From the NCBI GenBank assembly GCA_944321365.1, contig CALULA010000008.1, forward strand, positions 27,281-91,280: a stretch of DNA of 64,000 nucleotides, given 5' to 3'. Source of the stretch: an uncultured Paraprevotella sp. (GTDB lineage: Bacteria; Bacteroidota; Bacteroidia; Bacteroidales; Bacteroidaceae). This document shows, piece after piece, positions 25,079 through 33,879 of the stretch (position 1 is its first letter; every line of letters begins with the position of its first letter). Position numbers and translations under genes: made by a program. The notes under the pieces are model-generated. The model worked only from the letters and a program-made list of their open reading frames with translations. It had not been told where the DNA came from and made no database searches.

Positions 25079-27118
25079 TCAGCAGACCTCCGCCCCCGGC
25101 TTCACCTCGCGGTCTACGGTAATGACGCTCAGCGTGTCGTCATAGTTCAGGGCCGAGAGAATCATGCCCTGGCTCTCGATGCCCTTCAGCTTGCGCGGCG
25201 GCAGGTTGGCGATGAAGCACACCTGCTTGCCCACCAGTTCTTCAGGCTTGTAGTACTTGGAGATGCCGCTCACGATGGTACGGCATTCCAGTCCGTCGTC
25301 TATCTTGAAGCAGAGCAGCTTGTCGGCCTTGGGCACCTTGGTACATTCCAGCACGGTGCCCACGCGGATGTCCAGCTTCTGGAAGTCCTCAAAGGCGATG
25401 GTCTCGCGGATGGGCTTTGCCTTGTAGCTGGCGGCCTCGTTGGCCTTCTTCGTGTCCAGCAGTTTCTGGATCTGCGCCTCTATCACGTCGTCCTCTATCT
25501 TCTCGAAGAGCAGTTCGGGCTTGGCCAACTGATGGCCGGGCTGCAGCAGGTCGGTACGCCCCAGCTGGTCCCAGTCGAAGCTGTCCATGTTCAGCATGCC
25601 GCGCAGTTTCCGGCTGCTGAAGGGCAGGAACGGCTCAAAGGCTATGGCCAGATTGGCCGTCAGCTGCAGGGAGATGTAGATGATGGTCTTCACCCGTTCC
25701 GCATCGGTCTTCACCACTTTCCAAGGCTCGCAGTCGGCGATGTACTTGTTGCCGATGCGTGCCAGGTTCATCGCCTCCTTCTGGGCGTCGCGGAACTTGA
25801 AGGCGTCGAGCAGTTCCTCCACCTTTCCTTTCACATCCTTGAACTCGTCCAGCGTCTGACGGTCATAGTCGGTCAGCTCGCCGCACACCGGCACTACGCC
25901 GTCGTAATATTTCTGGGTCAGCTGCAGGGCACGGTTGACGAAGTTGCCGTAGACGGCTACCAGTTCATTGTTGTTACGGGCTTGGAAATCTTTCCACGTG
26001 AAGTCGTTGTCCTTCGTTTCCGGTGCATTGGCCGTCAGCACGTAGCGGAGCACATCCTGCTTGCCGGGGAAGTCGCGCAGATATTCATGCAGCCACACGG
26101 CCCAGTTGCGCGATGTGGAAATCTTGTCGCCCTCCAGGTTGAGAAACTCGTTGGCCGGCACGTTGTCCGGCAGGATGTAGCTGCCCTCGGCCTTGAGCAT
26201 GGCGGGGAACACGATGCAGTGGAACACGATGTTGTCCTTGCCGATGAAGTGCACCAGCCGCGTTTCGGGGTCTTTCCACCACTTCTCCCACGTGTCGGGC
26301 AGCAGTTCCTTCGTGTTGCTGATATAGCCGATGGGCGCATCGAACCACACGTAGAGCACCTTGCCCTCCGCGCCTTCCACAGGCACGGGGATGCCCCAGT
26401 CCAGGTCGCGGCTCACGGCGCGGGGCTGCAGACCCATGTCTAACCAGCTCTTGCACTGCCCGTAGACGTTGTTGCGCCACTCCTTGTGCTCCTCCAGAAT
26501 CCACTGCCGCAACCAGGCTTCGTGCTGGTCCAGCGGCAAATACCAGTGCTTCGTCTCGCGCATCACCGGCTTTGAGCCGCTGATGGCACTCTTGGGATTA
26601 ATCAGCTCGGTAGGCGAAAGGGCGGTGCCGCACTTCTCGCACTGGTCGCCATAAGCTCCCTCGGCGTGGCAGTGGGGGCATTCGCCCGTGATGTAGCGGT
26701 CGGCCAGGAACGTGTGTGCCTCCTCGTCATAGTACTGCATGGAGGTCTTTTCCACGAACTCGCCCTTGTCGTACAGCGTGCGGAAGAAGGCGGAGGCCGT
26801 CTCGCGGTGAACCTGCGATGTGGTACGGCCATAGACGTCGAACGAAATGCCGAACTCCTCGAAGGAGTCCTTGATGAGCTTGTGGTAACGGTCCACCACG
26901 TCTTGCGGTGTCACGCCCTCTTTCCTGGCCCGTATGGTGATGGGCACACCGTGTTCATCGGAACCGCCGATGAAGAGCACGTCCTCCCCTTTCAGGCGGA
27001 GGTAGCGCACGTAGATGTCCGCCGGAACATACACTCCCGCCAGATGGCCGATATGCACCGGGCCGTTGGCGTAGGGCAGAGCCGACGTGACGGTTGTTCT
27101 CTTAAATTTCTTCTCCAT
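25079..27118 (-). CDS. metG: Methionyl-tRNA synthetase
   Basis: 679 residues from the ATG at 27118 ([10 protein letters not shown]). It charges tRNA-Met with methionine in the cytoplasm. Seen here: HIGH at residues 22-25 in [14 protein letters not shown], a zinc knuckle with CPHC and CEKC, the KMSKS-type loop as KISTSRN, and a C-terminal tRNA-binding domain ([21 protein letters not shown], then EGMILSA-like [13 protein letters not shown]). This long class I form with a Trbp111-like tail is normal for Bacteroidota. The longer frame to 27241 is rejected because the promoter at 27163-27170 lies inside it. Confidence 0.96.
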   Translation of the reverse strand: MEKKFKRTTVTSALPYANGPVHIGHLAGVYVPADIYVRYLRLKGEDVLFIGGSDEHGVPITIRARKEGVTPQDVVDRYHKLIKDSFEEFGISFDVYGRTTSQVHRETASAFFRTLYDKGEFVEKTSMQYYDEEAHTFLADRYITGECPHCHAEGAYGDQCEKCGTALSPTELINPKSAISGSKPVMRETKHWYLPLDQHEAWLRQWILEEHKEWRNNVYGQCKSWLDMGLQPRAVSRDLDWGIPVPVEGAEGKVLYVWFDAPIGYISNTKELLPDTWEKWWKDPETRLVHFIGKDNIVFHCIVFPAMLKAEGSYILPDNVPANEFLNLEGDKISTSRNWAVWLHEYLRDFPGKQDVLRYVLTANAPETKDNDFTWKDFQARNNNELVAVYGNFVNRALQLTQKYYDGVVPVCGELTDYDRQTLDEFKDVKGKVEELLDAFKFRDAQKEAMNLARIGNKYIADCEPWKVVKTDAERVKTIIYISLQLTANLAIAFEPFLPFSSRKLRGMLNMDSFDWDQLGRTDLLQPGHQLAKPELLFEKIEDDVIEAQIQKLLDTKKANEAASYKAKPIRETIAFEDFQKLDIRVGTVLECTKVPKADKLLCFKIDDGLECRTIVSGISKYYKPEELVGKQVCFIANLPPRKLKGIESQGMILSALNYDDTLSVITVDREVKPGAEVC

Positions 27119-27162
27119 TGTATATTGCTTTAGATTGATTGTCATTGCTGTGCAAAACCTTG

Positions 27163-27170
27163 CAAAGTTA
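27163..27170 (-). promoter_or_regulatory. -7 promoter box for metG
   Basis: TAACTTTG on the minus strand, 44 bases before the metG start codon. The -33 region is poor. Confidence 0.55.
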
Positions 27171-27537
27171 AGGAATATCGCCGGAAAAACCGAACAAAAC
27201 CGACAGATTAACGCAACAAAGGCGGGGAGGCGCTCTGGCAACCGTATAGCCCCGCAGGGCCTCGCTCACGAAGAAACAGCACGAAAAGCTGGAATCCCCG
27301 TTGCCGGAACGCTGCGGCAGACAGCACGCCGGACACGTCACGCGCCATTCACCGCTCCGGCTGGCATGGTGACAGAAATGCAGTCATCCGCCCGTTCTGC
27401 CGACATTCTGTCAATCATCCGCCCCGGAAAGCCGTCGGAACGGGCGGCAGAAAAGCACCATCCGGAGCGGCATCCTGCATAAATATGCGCCACAAACTGC
27501 ATATTTGCGCATTTCCCCTGCATATCATGCACCGTCT
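27171..27537. other. Non-coding gap upstream of metG, left part
   Basis: No convincing gene on either strand. It holds two CTGCAT copies at 27475 and 27497, again 22 bp apart, and another at 27518, which may be a decayed extension of the array that starts at 27538. Short frames here lack starts, promoters and recognisable protein character. Confidence 0.5.
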
Positions 27538-27655
27538 TTGCGGAAAAACGCGGACGGCTGTGCGGAAAGACGCGGACGTTTGTGCGCACAAACGCGGAAT
27601 TCTTTCCGCAAAGACGGGAGAATCTCTCCGCACAACGGCCCGGAAACATGCGCAA
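27538..27655. repeat. 22-bp-period GCG-core array C (6 units)
   Basis: Cores at 27538 (TTGCGGAA), 27560 (GTGCGGAA), 27582 (GTGCGCAC), 27604 (TTCCGCAA), 27626 (CTCCGCAC) and 27648 (ATGCGCAA), all exactly 22 bp apart. It is the longest of the six arrays. The first three spacers share an ACGCGGA core. The 277 bases between it and the permease stop codon at 27933 hold nothing I can name. Confidence 0.88.
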
Positions 27656-27932
27656 GGCCTTGTTTTTTTGCCAGAACGACCCTCCGCGATGTTCCGCACC
27701 ATCCGGCAGAATGAAAGCGGAAACCGGGAAAACCTGCCGCGAAGGCGGCAAAAACCGCGCAGACGGTTGCGCGTCCCGCCCAGTCGTGCGCAAAAAGGCG
27801 GCGACCGTCTGTCAGTTTGACAAACAGCCGCCGCCTGAGATTGAAGCAGAGAGCACTGCCGCGCACGGCAAGTGTATATAAACGATTCTCGCGGGGGCAG
27901 GACTGACAAAATGTAACCCGCCCCACCGGGCC

Positions 27933-30275
27933 TCACTCCGTGCGGATGCTGAGCACGGGATTCTCGCGGGCCACCCGGCGAATCTGGAACCAGACCGTCA
28001 GCAGCGTGACGCCGCCAATCAGCACGAAGGCCAGCAGGAAGAGCCACCAGTGGATGGGCGTCTTGTAGGCGAAGGTCTGCAGATAATAGTACACGGCGTA
28101 CCAGCCCACTGGGGCAGCCACCACAAAGCCGATGAGCAGGATGCGCAGGTAGTAGGTGCAGAACATGCCGACAATCTGCCCCGACCGGGCACCCATCACC
28201 TTGCGCAGTCCGATTTCCTTGCGGCGGTAGTTGCACTCGAAGAGTGTCATGGCGAACACGCCGCTCAGGGCAATCACCACGGCCAGTGCGCAGAACAGCA
28301 ACAGCGTCTGCTGCGTATGCTTCTCGCGCTGGTAGATGTTCTCCATCAGCTGGAACTGCGACTTGATTTCCCACTGCCTGTCGGGGGCGAACTTCAGGCA
28401 GTATTCGCGGACAGGTCCAAAGGCGTCCATCAGGTCCACACCGTCCTTGATGCGGATGTTGGCGCACCAGCGGTACCCCCAATGCTGGTATTCCCCGCTG
28501 CGGAAGATAACAAAGCAGGCAGGCTGCACCTCCTCGCGCAGCGAACCCATCTTGAAGTCCTCGCAGATGCCTACGACAGGGCCTACATAAGGAATTGAAT
28601 CCCCCACGCGGATGCTCGGATAGGCCTCATACGCCGCCCGGTTGAAAATCATCTGGTTGTCCGCAGTCTGCGGATTGAAGTCCTCCCCCTCTACCAGCCG
28701 GATGCCCATCACCTTCAGGTAGTTGTCCGACACCGGCAGGGAAATGAAGTTCAGATAACCGCCATCCGAAGCCGGTCTCCCCCACCACATCACCTGATGG
28801 TTGAACTGCGCCGACAGCATGAAGCGGGACAGGGCCACGTCCTCCACGCAGGCCACCTGCCGCAGCCCGGCGGCAAAGGCCTCGGCGTCCTGCTCCCACA
28901 CGCCCGCCGAAGACAGGCCTATGGTCAGCACACGGTCCTGGTCGTAGCCCAGATAGGAATGCCGCATATAGTAGTTCTGGCTCATGATGCCCCCGACGAT
29001 GACCACCAGTGCCATGGCCACCGCCAGCTGCAGGCCGATGAGCAGGTTGCGCAGCCGCCGTCCGCGCCCCGTCAGCCCGAAGTTGCCCTTGAGCACCAGT
29101 GCGGGCTGGAAAGAAGTGGTGTAATAGGCAGGGAACACGCTGGCCAGCCAGCCCGTGAGCAGGGCCACGGCCGCCGTCAGCCCGACAACGAGCGGATAGT
29201 CCCGCAGACGGATGTTGACGTTGAACAGTTCGTTGACGAAGCTCTCCTGCAAGGCCAGCACCACCAGCAGTGAAAGCGCAAAGGACAGCAACGCCAAGAA
29301 GACACCCTCCGAAATCAGTCCGCGCACCAGCGTGCGCCGCCGGGCACCCAACACCCGCTGCGTGTTCAAGCTGCGCATGCGCAACGGTGCCAAGGCCGTG
29401 TAGAAGTTAGTGAAGTTGATGGCCGCCGTGAGGATGATGAGCACACAGATGCACAGATAGATGAACTGCTGTGCGGGATCAGCCTTGGGCAGTTCGCCGC
29501 CCTCTGTCTGCAGTTCCGGGCGATAGAACAGTTCGTTGTAAGGCGTAAGATGAATCCTTGAATTGTAGAAATCTGCAGTGTCCTTAGGATTCAGCAACCA
29601 CTCCACCTCTTCTTTCTTTGCCGGGTCCCTGAGCTGCAGATAGGCATAATAGCGGTATTCCGTCCAGTTGTTAACCTGATAGTCGGCCAGGTTATTGTAC
29701 ACGTGATTCTGCATCGAGCAGTTGTCGGGAAAGTCGCGGTACACGCCGCCAATGGTCCACTGTTCGTTGTTGCCCAGCCGCCAGATGACCGTGCCCACCA
29801 AATCGGTGCGATGATACACCCGGAGAGCCAGGCTTTCGGGAATGTACAGATAGTTGGGGCAGACAAACGTGGCGGTGTCGCACGCCACCCAGTCGAACCC
29901 GAACATGTCAAAGAACTGGGGCGTGATGCCGTGCGCCTCGCTCTCGAACTCCGTCTGGCGGTCCTCCGTGGCGGCGCGGAGATACCAGCGTTCCGTCAAG
30001 GCATAGCGTTCGATTTCGGGCGACACTCTGGCATATTGTTGCTCAATTATGGGCCGGGCATGCAGGCTCGATGTCTGGAAATCCGGGTAGGTGATGCTGA
30101 CGTGGAAAATACGGTCGCCCGCCGTGATGCGGTCGTTGTACGTCATCTCGTACTGCACCTCCATCATCATGACGATGAAAGCGGCGAAGGCCAGCGTCAG
30201 GCCCGCGACGTTCATGAGGACCGACACGGGGAACCGCCGGAAGATGCTGATGAAATTCTTATATAAAGCTTTCAT
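27933..30275 (-). CDS. ABC transporter permease, MacB/FtsX type
   Basis: 780 residues. It opens with a cytoplasmic start and a first transmembrane helix (SVLMNVAGLTLAFAAFIVMMM), then a large periplasmic MacB_PCD domain (about 50-290), three helices (about 295-400 with FtsX motif), a second periplasmic domain (about 455-640) and a last set of three helices. The double FtsX arrangement marks a full-length permease that acts by mechanotransmission, not by carrying substrate through the membrane. It is the fourth gene of the tolC-hlyD-ABC-permease operon, 23 bases after the ATPase. Substrate unknown; an antimicrobial or lipopeptide is plausible. Confidence 0.9.
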   Translation of the reverse strand: MKALYKNFISIFRRFPVSVLMNVAGLTLAFAAFIVMMMEVQYEMTYNDRITAGDRIFHVSITYPDFQTSSLHARPIIEQQYARVSPEIERYALTERWYLRAATEDRQTEFESEAHGITPQFFDMFGFDWVACDTATFVCPNYLYIPESLALRVYHRTDLVGTVIWRLGNNEQWTIGGVYRDFPDNCSMQNHVYNNLADYQVNNWTEYRYYAYLQLRDPAKKEEVEWLLNPKDTADFYNSRIHLTPYNELFYRPELQTEGGELPKADPAQQFIYLCICVLIILTAAINFTNFYTALAPLRMRSLNTQRVLGARRRTLVRGLISEGVFLALLSFALSLLVVLALQESFVNELFNVNIRLRDYPLVVGLTAAVALLTGWLASVFPAYYTTSFQPALVLKGNFGLTGRGRRLRNLLIGLQLAVAMALVVIVGGIMSQNYYMRHSYLGYDQDRVLTIGLSSAGVWEQDAEAFAAGLRQVACVEDVALSRFMLSAQFNHQVMWWGRPASDGGYLNFISLPVSDNYLKVMGIRLVEGEDFNPQTADNQMIFNRAAYEAYPSIRVGDSIPYVGPVVGICEDFKMGSLREEVQPACFVIFRSGEYQHWGYRWCANIRIKDGVDLMDAFGPVREYCLKFAPDRQWEIKSQFQLMENIYQREKHTQQTLLLFCALAVVIALSGVFAMTLFECNYRRKEIGLRKVMGARSGQIVGMFCTYYLRILLIGFVVAAPVGWYAVYYYLQTFAYKTPIHWWLFLLAFVLIGGVTLLTVWFQIRRVARENPVLSIRTE

Positions 30276-30298
30276 GGGATTCGTTCTGGTTTAAAGGG

Positions 30299-30973
30299 TT
30301 AGTCTTCTGTTTCCGTCACGATGCACCCGTCGAACAGGTGGATGATGCGGCGCGCGCTGGCCGCGTCGTGGCTGTTGTGCGTCACCATCACGATGGTGGT
30401 CCCCTCGCTGTTCAGGTCTTCCAGCAGGCCGATGACTTCCCGCCCGTGGGCGGAATCCAGATTACCCGTCGGCTCGTCGGCCAGAATGAGTTGCGGATGC
30501 GTGACGACCGCGCGGGCTATTGCAACCCGCTGCTGCTGTCCGCCGGAGAGCTGCTGGGGATAGTGCTTTGCGCGGTGACTCATCTTCATGCGGTCCAGCA
30601 TGGCGTTCACCCGTTCGCGCCGCTGCCTTGCGGGCACCTGGGCATAAATAAGCGGCAGCTCCACATTCTCGTACACGGTCAGCTCGTCGATGAGGTTAAA
30701 GCTCTGGAACACGAATCCTATGGCACCTTTCCGCAGGTCCGTGCGGTCGTCCTCTTTCAGACGGGCCACTTCCTTCCCGTTGAGCAGGTAGCTGCCCTCG
30801 GTGGGGTTATCCAGCAGCCCGATGATGTTCAACAACGTGGACTTGCCACAGCCCGACGGCCCCATGATGGCCACAAACTCACCGTCGTCGATGTGCAGGT
30901 TGATGTGCGACAATGCAATGGTCTCCACTTCTTCGGTGCGGAATACCTTTCCCAAATTCTCGATGTGTATCAT
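30299..30973 (-). CDS. ABC transporter ATP-binding protein, LolD/MacB type
   Basis: 224 residues, the normal length. It is the cytoplasmic ATPase of the neighbouring FtsX-type permease. Seen here: Walker A GPSGCGKST, Q-loop VFQSFNLI, signature LSGGQQQR, Walker B LILADEPTGNLD and the H-loop VTHN. The closest type by eye is the LolD/MacB/FtsE branch. It lies 27 bases after the membrane-fusion gene and 23 before the permease. All catalytic motifs are intact. Confidence 0.95.
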   Translation of the reverse strand: MIHIENLGKVFRTEEVETIALSHINLHIDDGEFVAIMGPSGCGKSTLLNIIGLLDNPTEGSYLLNGKEVARLKEDDRTDLRKGAIGFVFQSFNLIDELTVYENVELPLIYAQVPARQRRERVNAMLDRMKMSHRAKHYPQQLSGGQQQRVAIARAVVTHPQLILADEPTGNLDSAHGREVIGLLEDLNSEGTTIVMVTHNSHDAASARRIIHLFDGCIVTETED

Positions 30974-31000
30974 ACTTCTATCAGCTTTTATGGTGTAAAA

Positions 31001-32251
31001 TTAATAAATATCCAGTTCATCGCTGGCCTTGTAGCTCTCATATCCTGAGACAATCACGCGCTCGCCCGGCTCCAGCCCCTCTATCACCTCGTAGTAGAGC
31101 GGGTTCTGCCGCCCGATGCGGATGTTGCGGCGGTAGGCCTTGGTGCCCTCCGCGTTGAGCACGAAAATCCACTCCCCGCCCGTCACCTGATAGAACGTAC
31201 CCTTGGGGATGAGCACGCAGTCCGCCGACTTGCCCAGCTGCAGGTCGATATAGTAACTCTGTCCGCTGCGAATCTGTTCGGGCCGTTCGCCCTCGAAGAC
31301 GAACTCCGTGCGGAAACGGCCGGAACGTACCTCCGGGAACACCTTGCGCAAGTGCAGGCGGTAGGTCTGCCTGTCGCGGACGAACGTGCCGTACAGACCG
31401 GTACGCACACGGTCGATATAGTGCTCGTCAATCTGCGCCTCCACCTTGAAGTCCGACAGGTCGTTCACCTGCCCGATCTTCTGTCCGGACTGGATGCTGG
31501 CCCCCAGCTCCACATCGAGCAGGCCCAGCTCACCGTCGATCTTGGAACGCACCTCCAGCCGGTCCTTCCGTTCGCGGATCAGAGTCAGGTTGCGCTGCAT
31601 GTTGGCCAGGTTGTCCTCCATCTGCTCCATCTGTATGCTGCGGTAGATGGAGTCCTGCTGCAGCCGTTCGCTGATGAGCCGGTACTGGCGGCGGGCCAGT
31701 TCATAGTCCTCACGGGCCTGCAGGAACTCTTCGTGGCTGATGAGCTCCTCGCTGACGAGCCGCTCATACTGGCGGAACGTGCGTTCGCACCGCTGCAGGT
31801 TCTGCTCTATCTGCAGCTTCTCCATCTCGTTGTTCAGCTTGTCCTGCTGCATGGTCACCTGTGTGTTGCGCAGCAGGTTCTGCTTCTCCGCCAGCTCGGC
31901 TTCGGCATTCAGAATCTGCATGTCCAGATTGGCGTTGGTCAGACGCACCAGCACATCGCCGGCCTTGACCGCCGCCCCTTCCTCCACGACCTTCTCGGCC
32001 ACGATGCCTCCCTCTTCGGGCGACACCTGCACCACGGAGATGGGGGCCACCTGCCCCTCGATGCGGATGAAATCGTCGAACTTCGCCTTCCTAACCTCCA
32101 CGATGTTCAGCGTGCGGCGGTCTACCGACAGCACACTGCTGTGCTCACCGAAAAGAATCCATGCGACGAGGGCCGCGATGAGCGCACCGCCCACCAGCCA
32201 CGGCACATGCCGGAGGCGCAGTCCTTTGCGGGGTTTCAACTGTATGTCCAT
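31001..32251 (-). CDS. Membrane-fusion (HlyD/MacA-type) efflux adaptor
   Basis: 416 residues from the ATG at 32251 (MDIQLKPRKG). One N-terminal transmembrane anchor (about 16-33), a lipoyl/barrel-sandwich half (VSPEEGGIVAEKVVEEGAAVKAGDVLVRL), a long alpha-hairpin coiled coil (about 105-225), the second lipoyl half (IDGELGLLDVELGASI), and C-terminal beta-barrel domains. This part bridges the inner-membrane ABC permease and the TolC channel. It is 50 bases downstream of the tolC-like gene. The long frame to 32368 overlaps tolC and has no start evidence. Confidence 0.93.
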   Translation of the reverse strand: MDIQLKPRKGLRLRHVPWLVGGALIAALVAWILFGEHSSVLSVDRRTLNIVEVRKAKFDDFIRIEGQVAPISVVQVSPEEGGIVAEKVVEEGAAVKAGDVLVRLTNANLDMQILNAEAELAEKQNLLRNTQVTMQQDKLNNEMEKLQIEQNLQRCERTFRQYERLVSEELISHEEFLQAREDYELARRQYRLISERLQQDSIYRSIQMEQMEDNLANMQRNLTLIRERKDRLEVRSKIDGELGLLDVELGASIQSGQKIGQVNDLSDFKVEAQIDEHYIDRVRTGLYGTFVRDRQTYRLHLRKVFPEVRSGRFRTEFVFEGERPEQIRSGQSYYIDLQLGKSADCVLIPKGTFYQVTGGEWIFVLNAEGTKAYRRNIRIGRQNPLYYEVIEGLEPGERVIVSGYESYKASDELDIY

Positions 32252-32301
32252 AACGTTCTTGTTTTTAATATTCTGCTCAAAAGCGTCAGCGGCGCACGCG
32301 G

Positions 32302-33642
32302 TCAGTACAGCGGCACTCCCTGATAATAGTCTACCACGCGGCTCTGCACGAACAGGTCGAGGCGGCACTGCAGGAGCGATGCCCGGCTGGACTGCAGGCT
32401 GGCTGCCGCCGTGCGCAGGTCGACGGCCCCGGCCAGCCCCTCCTCGAACTTGCGGGACACCACGTGATAGGCCAGCGAATCGGCCTCCAGCTGCCGGCTC
32501 TTCTGTCCGTACTCCTTGCGCAAGGACTCGCGCTGCAGCACGGCCTGCTGGATTTGGGCCAGCAACTGCTCCTGCTGCCGGGCGTAGCTCTCCTGCGCGA
32601 TATGGTACTGGTACTTGCTACGCCGGTAGTTCATCACGTTGGCCAGACGCTCGAACAGCGGCAGACTGACATTAAAGGTGAAATACTCACCCAGGTTGTT
32701 CCTGAACTGCCGGTGGAAAGGGTCATAGCCCCCTTCGCCCAGACGGCGGAAGTAGGAGCTGGACACCCCGGCCGAGAATGACACCGACGGGAAGAAGCTG
32801 CCCAGTGCCTGCCGCCGGGCATAGCAGCTGCTCTGCAGGCTCAAACGGCTGAGCCGCAGCGTGGGGTTGTGCCCGTCGGCATAAGCATAGGTGCGGGCAA
32901 TCTCCTCCCGTGCGACAGATGCGGAGAGTGCCGCCTCCACCTGTCCCTCCGCCATGCCGCCGACCGAAACGGCCAAAGAGTCCCCCACCGGGAAGTTCAT
33001 CTGCTGCTTCAGGGCGAGGACGGCCTCTTCCGTCAGGTTCTCCGTATGCGTCAGGTCGTAATCGTCCTGGGCATACTGGGCCTCTATCAGCGCCACGTCC
33101 GCCGTGCTCTTCAAGCCCAGGTCGCGCTGGCGGCAGACCTGCCGGAGCCTCAGGCGGCTTTCCTCGCGCTTCTCCCGCACATACGTACATAATTGTCTGT
33201 AATAAACCACCTGCGCAAAGGCATTCATCACGGACAGTGCCGTCTGGTCCTTCAGTTCCTCCATGGACGTCTTGCCATACTGCTGCTGCACGAGCTGCAT
33301 CTTCAGCTGCTGCACCAGCCGCCCGCCCTGGAACAGCGGGAGCGACAGACTGAGCGAATAGCTGTTGTTGAAGTTCGACACCGTATTGTAGGTGTTGGTC
33401 TCCGGGTCCAGCGAACGGCCAAAGCTGTAGTTGACTCCCGTACCGGCAGACATGCTGGGCAGGAAAGCCGTGACGGCCTCGGTGAGCCGGGTGCGGTCGC
33501 TGCGCAGGCTCCAGTGCTGCTGCTTCAGACTGCGGTTGTGCTCCAGGGCGTAGGCGATGCAGTCCTGCATGGTCCACGCCTCCTGTCCGGCGGCGGCAAG
33601 CCCGGAGGCACACAGGCAAATGATGGAAAACACTCGTTTCAT
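32302..33642 (-). CDS. TolC-family outer-membrane efflux protein
   Basis: 446 residues from the ATG at 33642 (MKRVFSIICLCASGL) with a signal peptide ending near AAAGQ. Two OEP repeats in series: the first half around AWTMQDCIAYALEHN to LKQQMNFPVG, the second from about residue 230, with the usual LSLPLFQGG and VSLPLFERL pair before the extracellular barrel strands. It is a trimeric outer-membrane channel and the first gene of the four-gene operon. A sigma54-type promoter (33668-33682) is 26 bases upstream of the start codon, with enhancer-like palindromes at 33737-33775. Confidence 0.93.
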   Translation of the reverse strand: MKRVFSIICLCASGLAAAGQEAWTMQDCIAYALEHNRSLKQQHWSLRSDRTRLTEAVTAFLPSMSAGTGVNYSFGRSLDPETNTYNTVSNFNNSYSLSLSLPLFQGGRLVQQLKMQLVQQQYGKTSMEELKDQTALSVMNAFAQVVYYRQLCTYVREKREESRLRLRQVCRQRDLGLKSTADVALIEAQYAQDDYDLTHTENLTEEAVLALKQQMNFPVGDSLAVSVGGMAEGQVEAALSASVAREEIARTYAYADGHNPTLRLSRLSLQSSCYARRQALGSFFPSVSFSAGVSSSYFRRLGEGGYDPFHRQFRNNLGEYFTFNVSLPLFERLANVMNYRRSKYQYHIAQESYARQQEQLLAQIQQAVLQRESLRKEYGQKSRQLEADSLAYHVVSRKFEEGLAGAVDLRTAAASLQSSRASLLQCRLDLFVQSRVVDYYQGVPLY

Positions 33643-33667
33643 GTCCACTTCGTTTTCCGGTTTCCCC

Positions 33668-33682
33668 TCAAAAGACGTGCCA
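33668..33682 (-). promoter_or_regulatory. Sigma54 promoter (-24/-12) of the tolC-ABC operon
   Basis: TGGCACGTCTTTTGA on the minus strand. It has GG, ten bases, then GA where the consensus has GC, and matches TGGCAC-N5-TTGC at all but the last base. Transcription should start near 33656, about 14 bases before the tolC ATG. Confidence 0.75.
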
Positions 33683-33736
33683 GAAACATAACCGACTATG
33701 GACAAGAACGTTACGGACAAAACGGCAGACGGAGGC

Positions 33737-33775
33737 TGTCCAAGAGTTGGACAAACGGTGTCCAATTTCTGGACA
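33737..33775. promoter_or_regulatory. Tandem palindromic enhancer sites (probable UAS)
   Basis: TGTCCAAGAGTTGGACA (33737-33753) is a perfect 7-bp inverted repeat, and TGTCCAATTTCTGGACA (33759-33775) has 6-bp arms. Their centres are 22 bp apart, about 90-110 bases upstream of the predicted sigma54 start, the usual place for enhancer-binding-protein dimers. Single half-site-like copies lie at 33698, 33713 and 33853. Confidence 0.75.
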
Positions 33776-33846
33776 ACGCCGCACCGGGCGGAGGATTCCG
33801 CCAAAAGAAAAGCCACCGGAAGCAAGGTTTTCCGTCAGTTTTCACG

Positions 33847-33854
33847 TAACTTTG
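33847..33854 (+). promoter_or_regulatory. -7 promoter box for the response regulator gene
   Basis: TAACTTTG, 26 bases before the ATG at 33880. A TGTCCAA half-site (33853-33859) overlaps its end, which would allow autoregulation. Confidence 0.55.
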
Positions 33855-33879
33855 TCCAAAAGCATAACCTAATGACAAG

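Noticed and set aside
33698..33776. The TGTCCAA copies near 33700-33776 as a seventh 22-bp array
   Set aside because: The two palindromes are 22 bp apart, but the core is different (TGTCCA/TGGACA), the half-sites also recur at 11 bp, and the outer ones at 33698 and 33713 are off phase. A regulator-binding cluster fits better.
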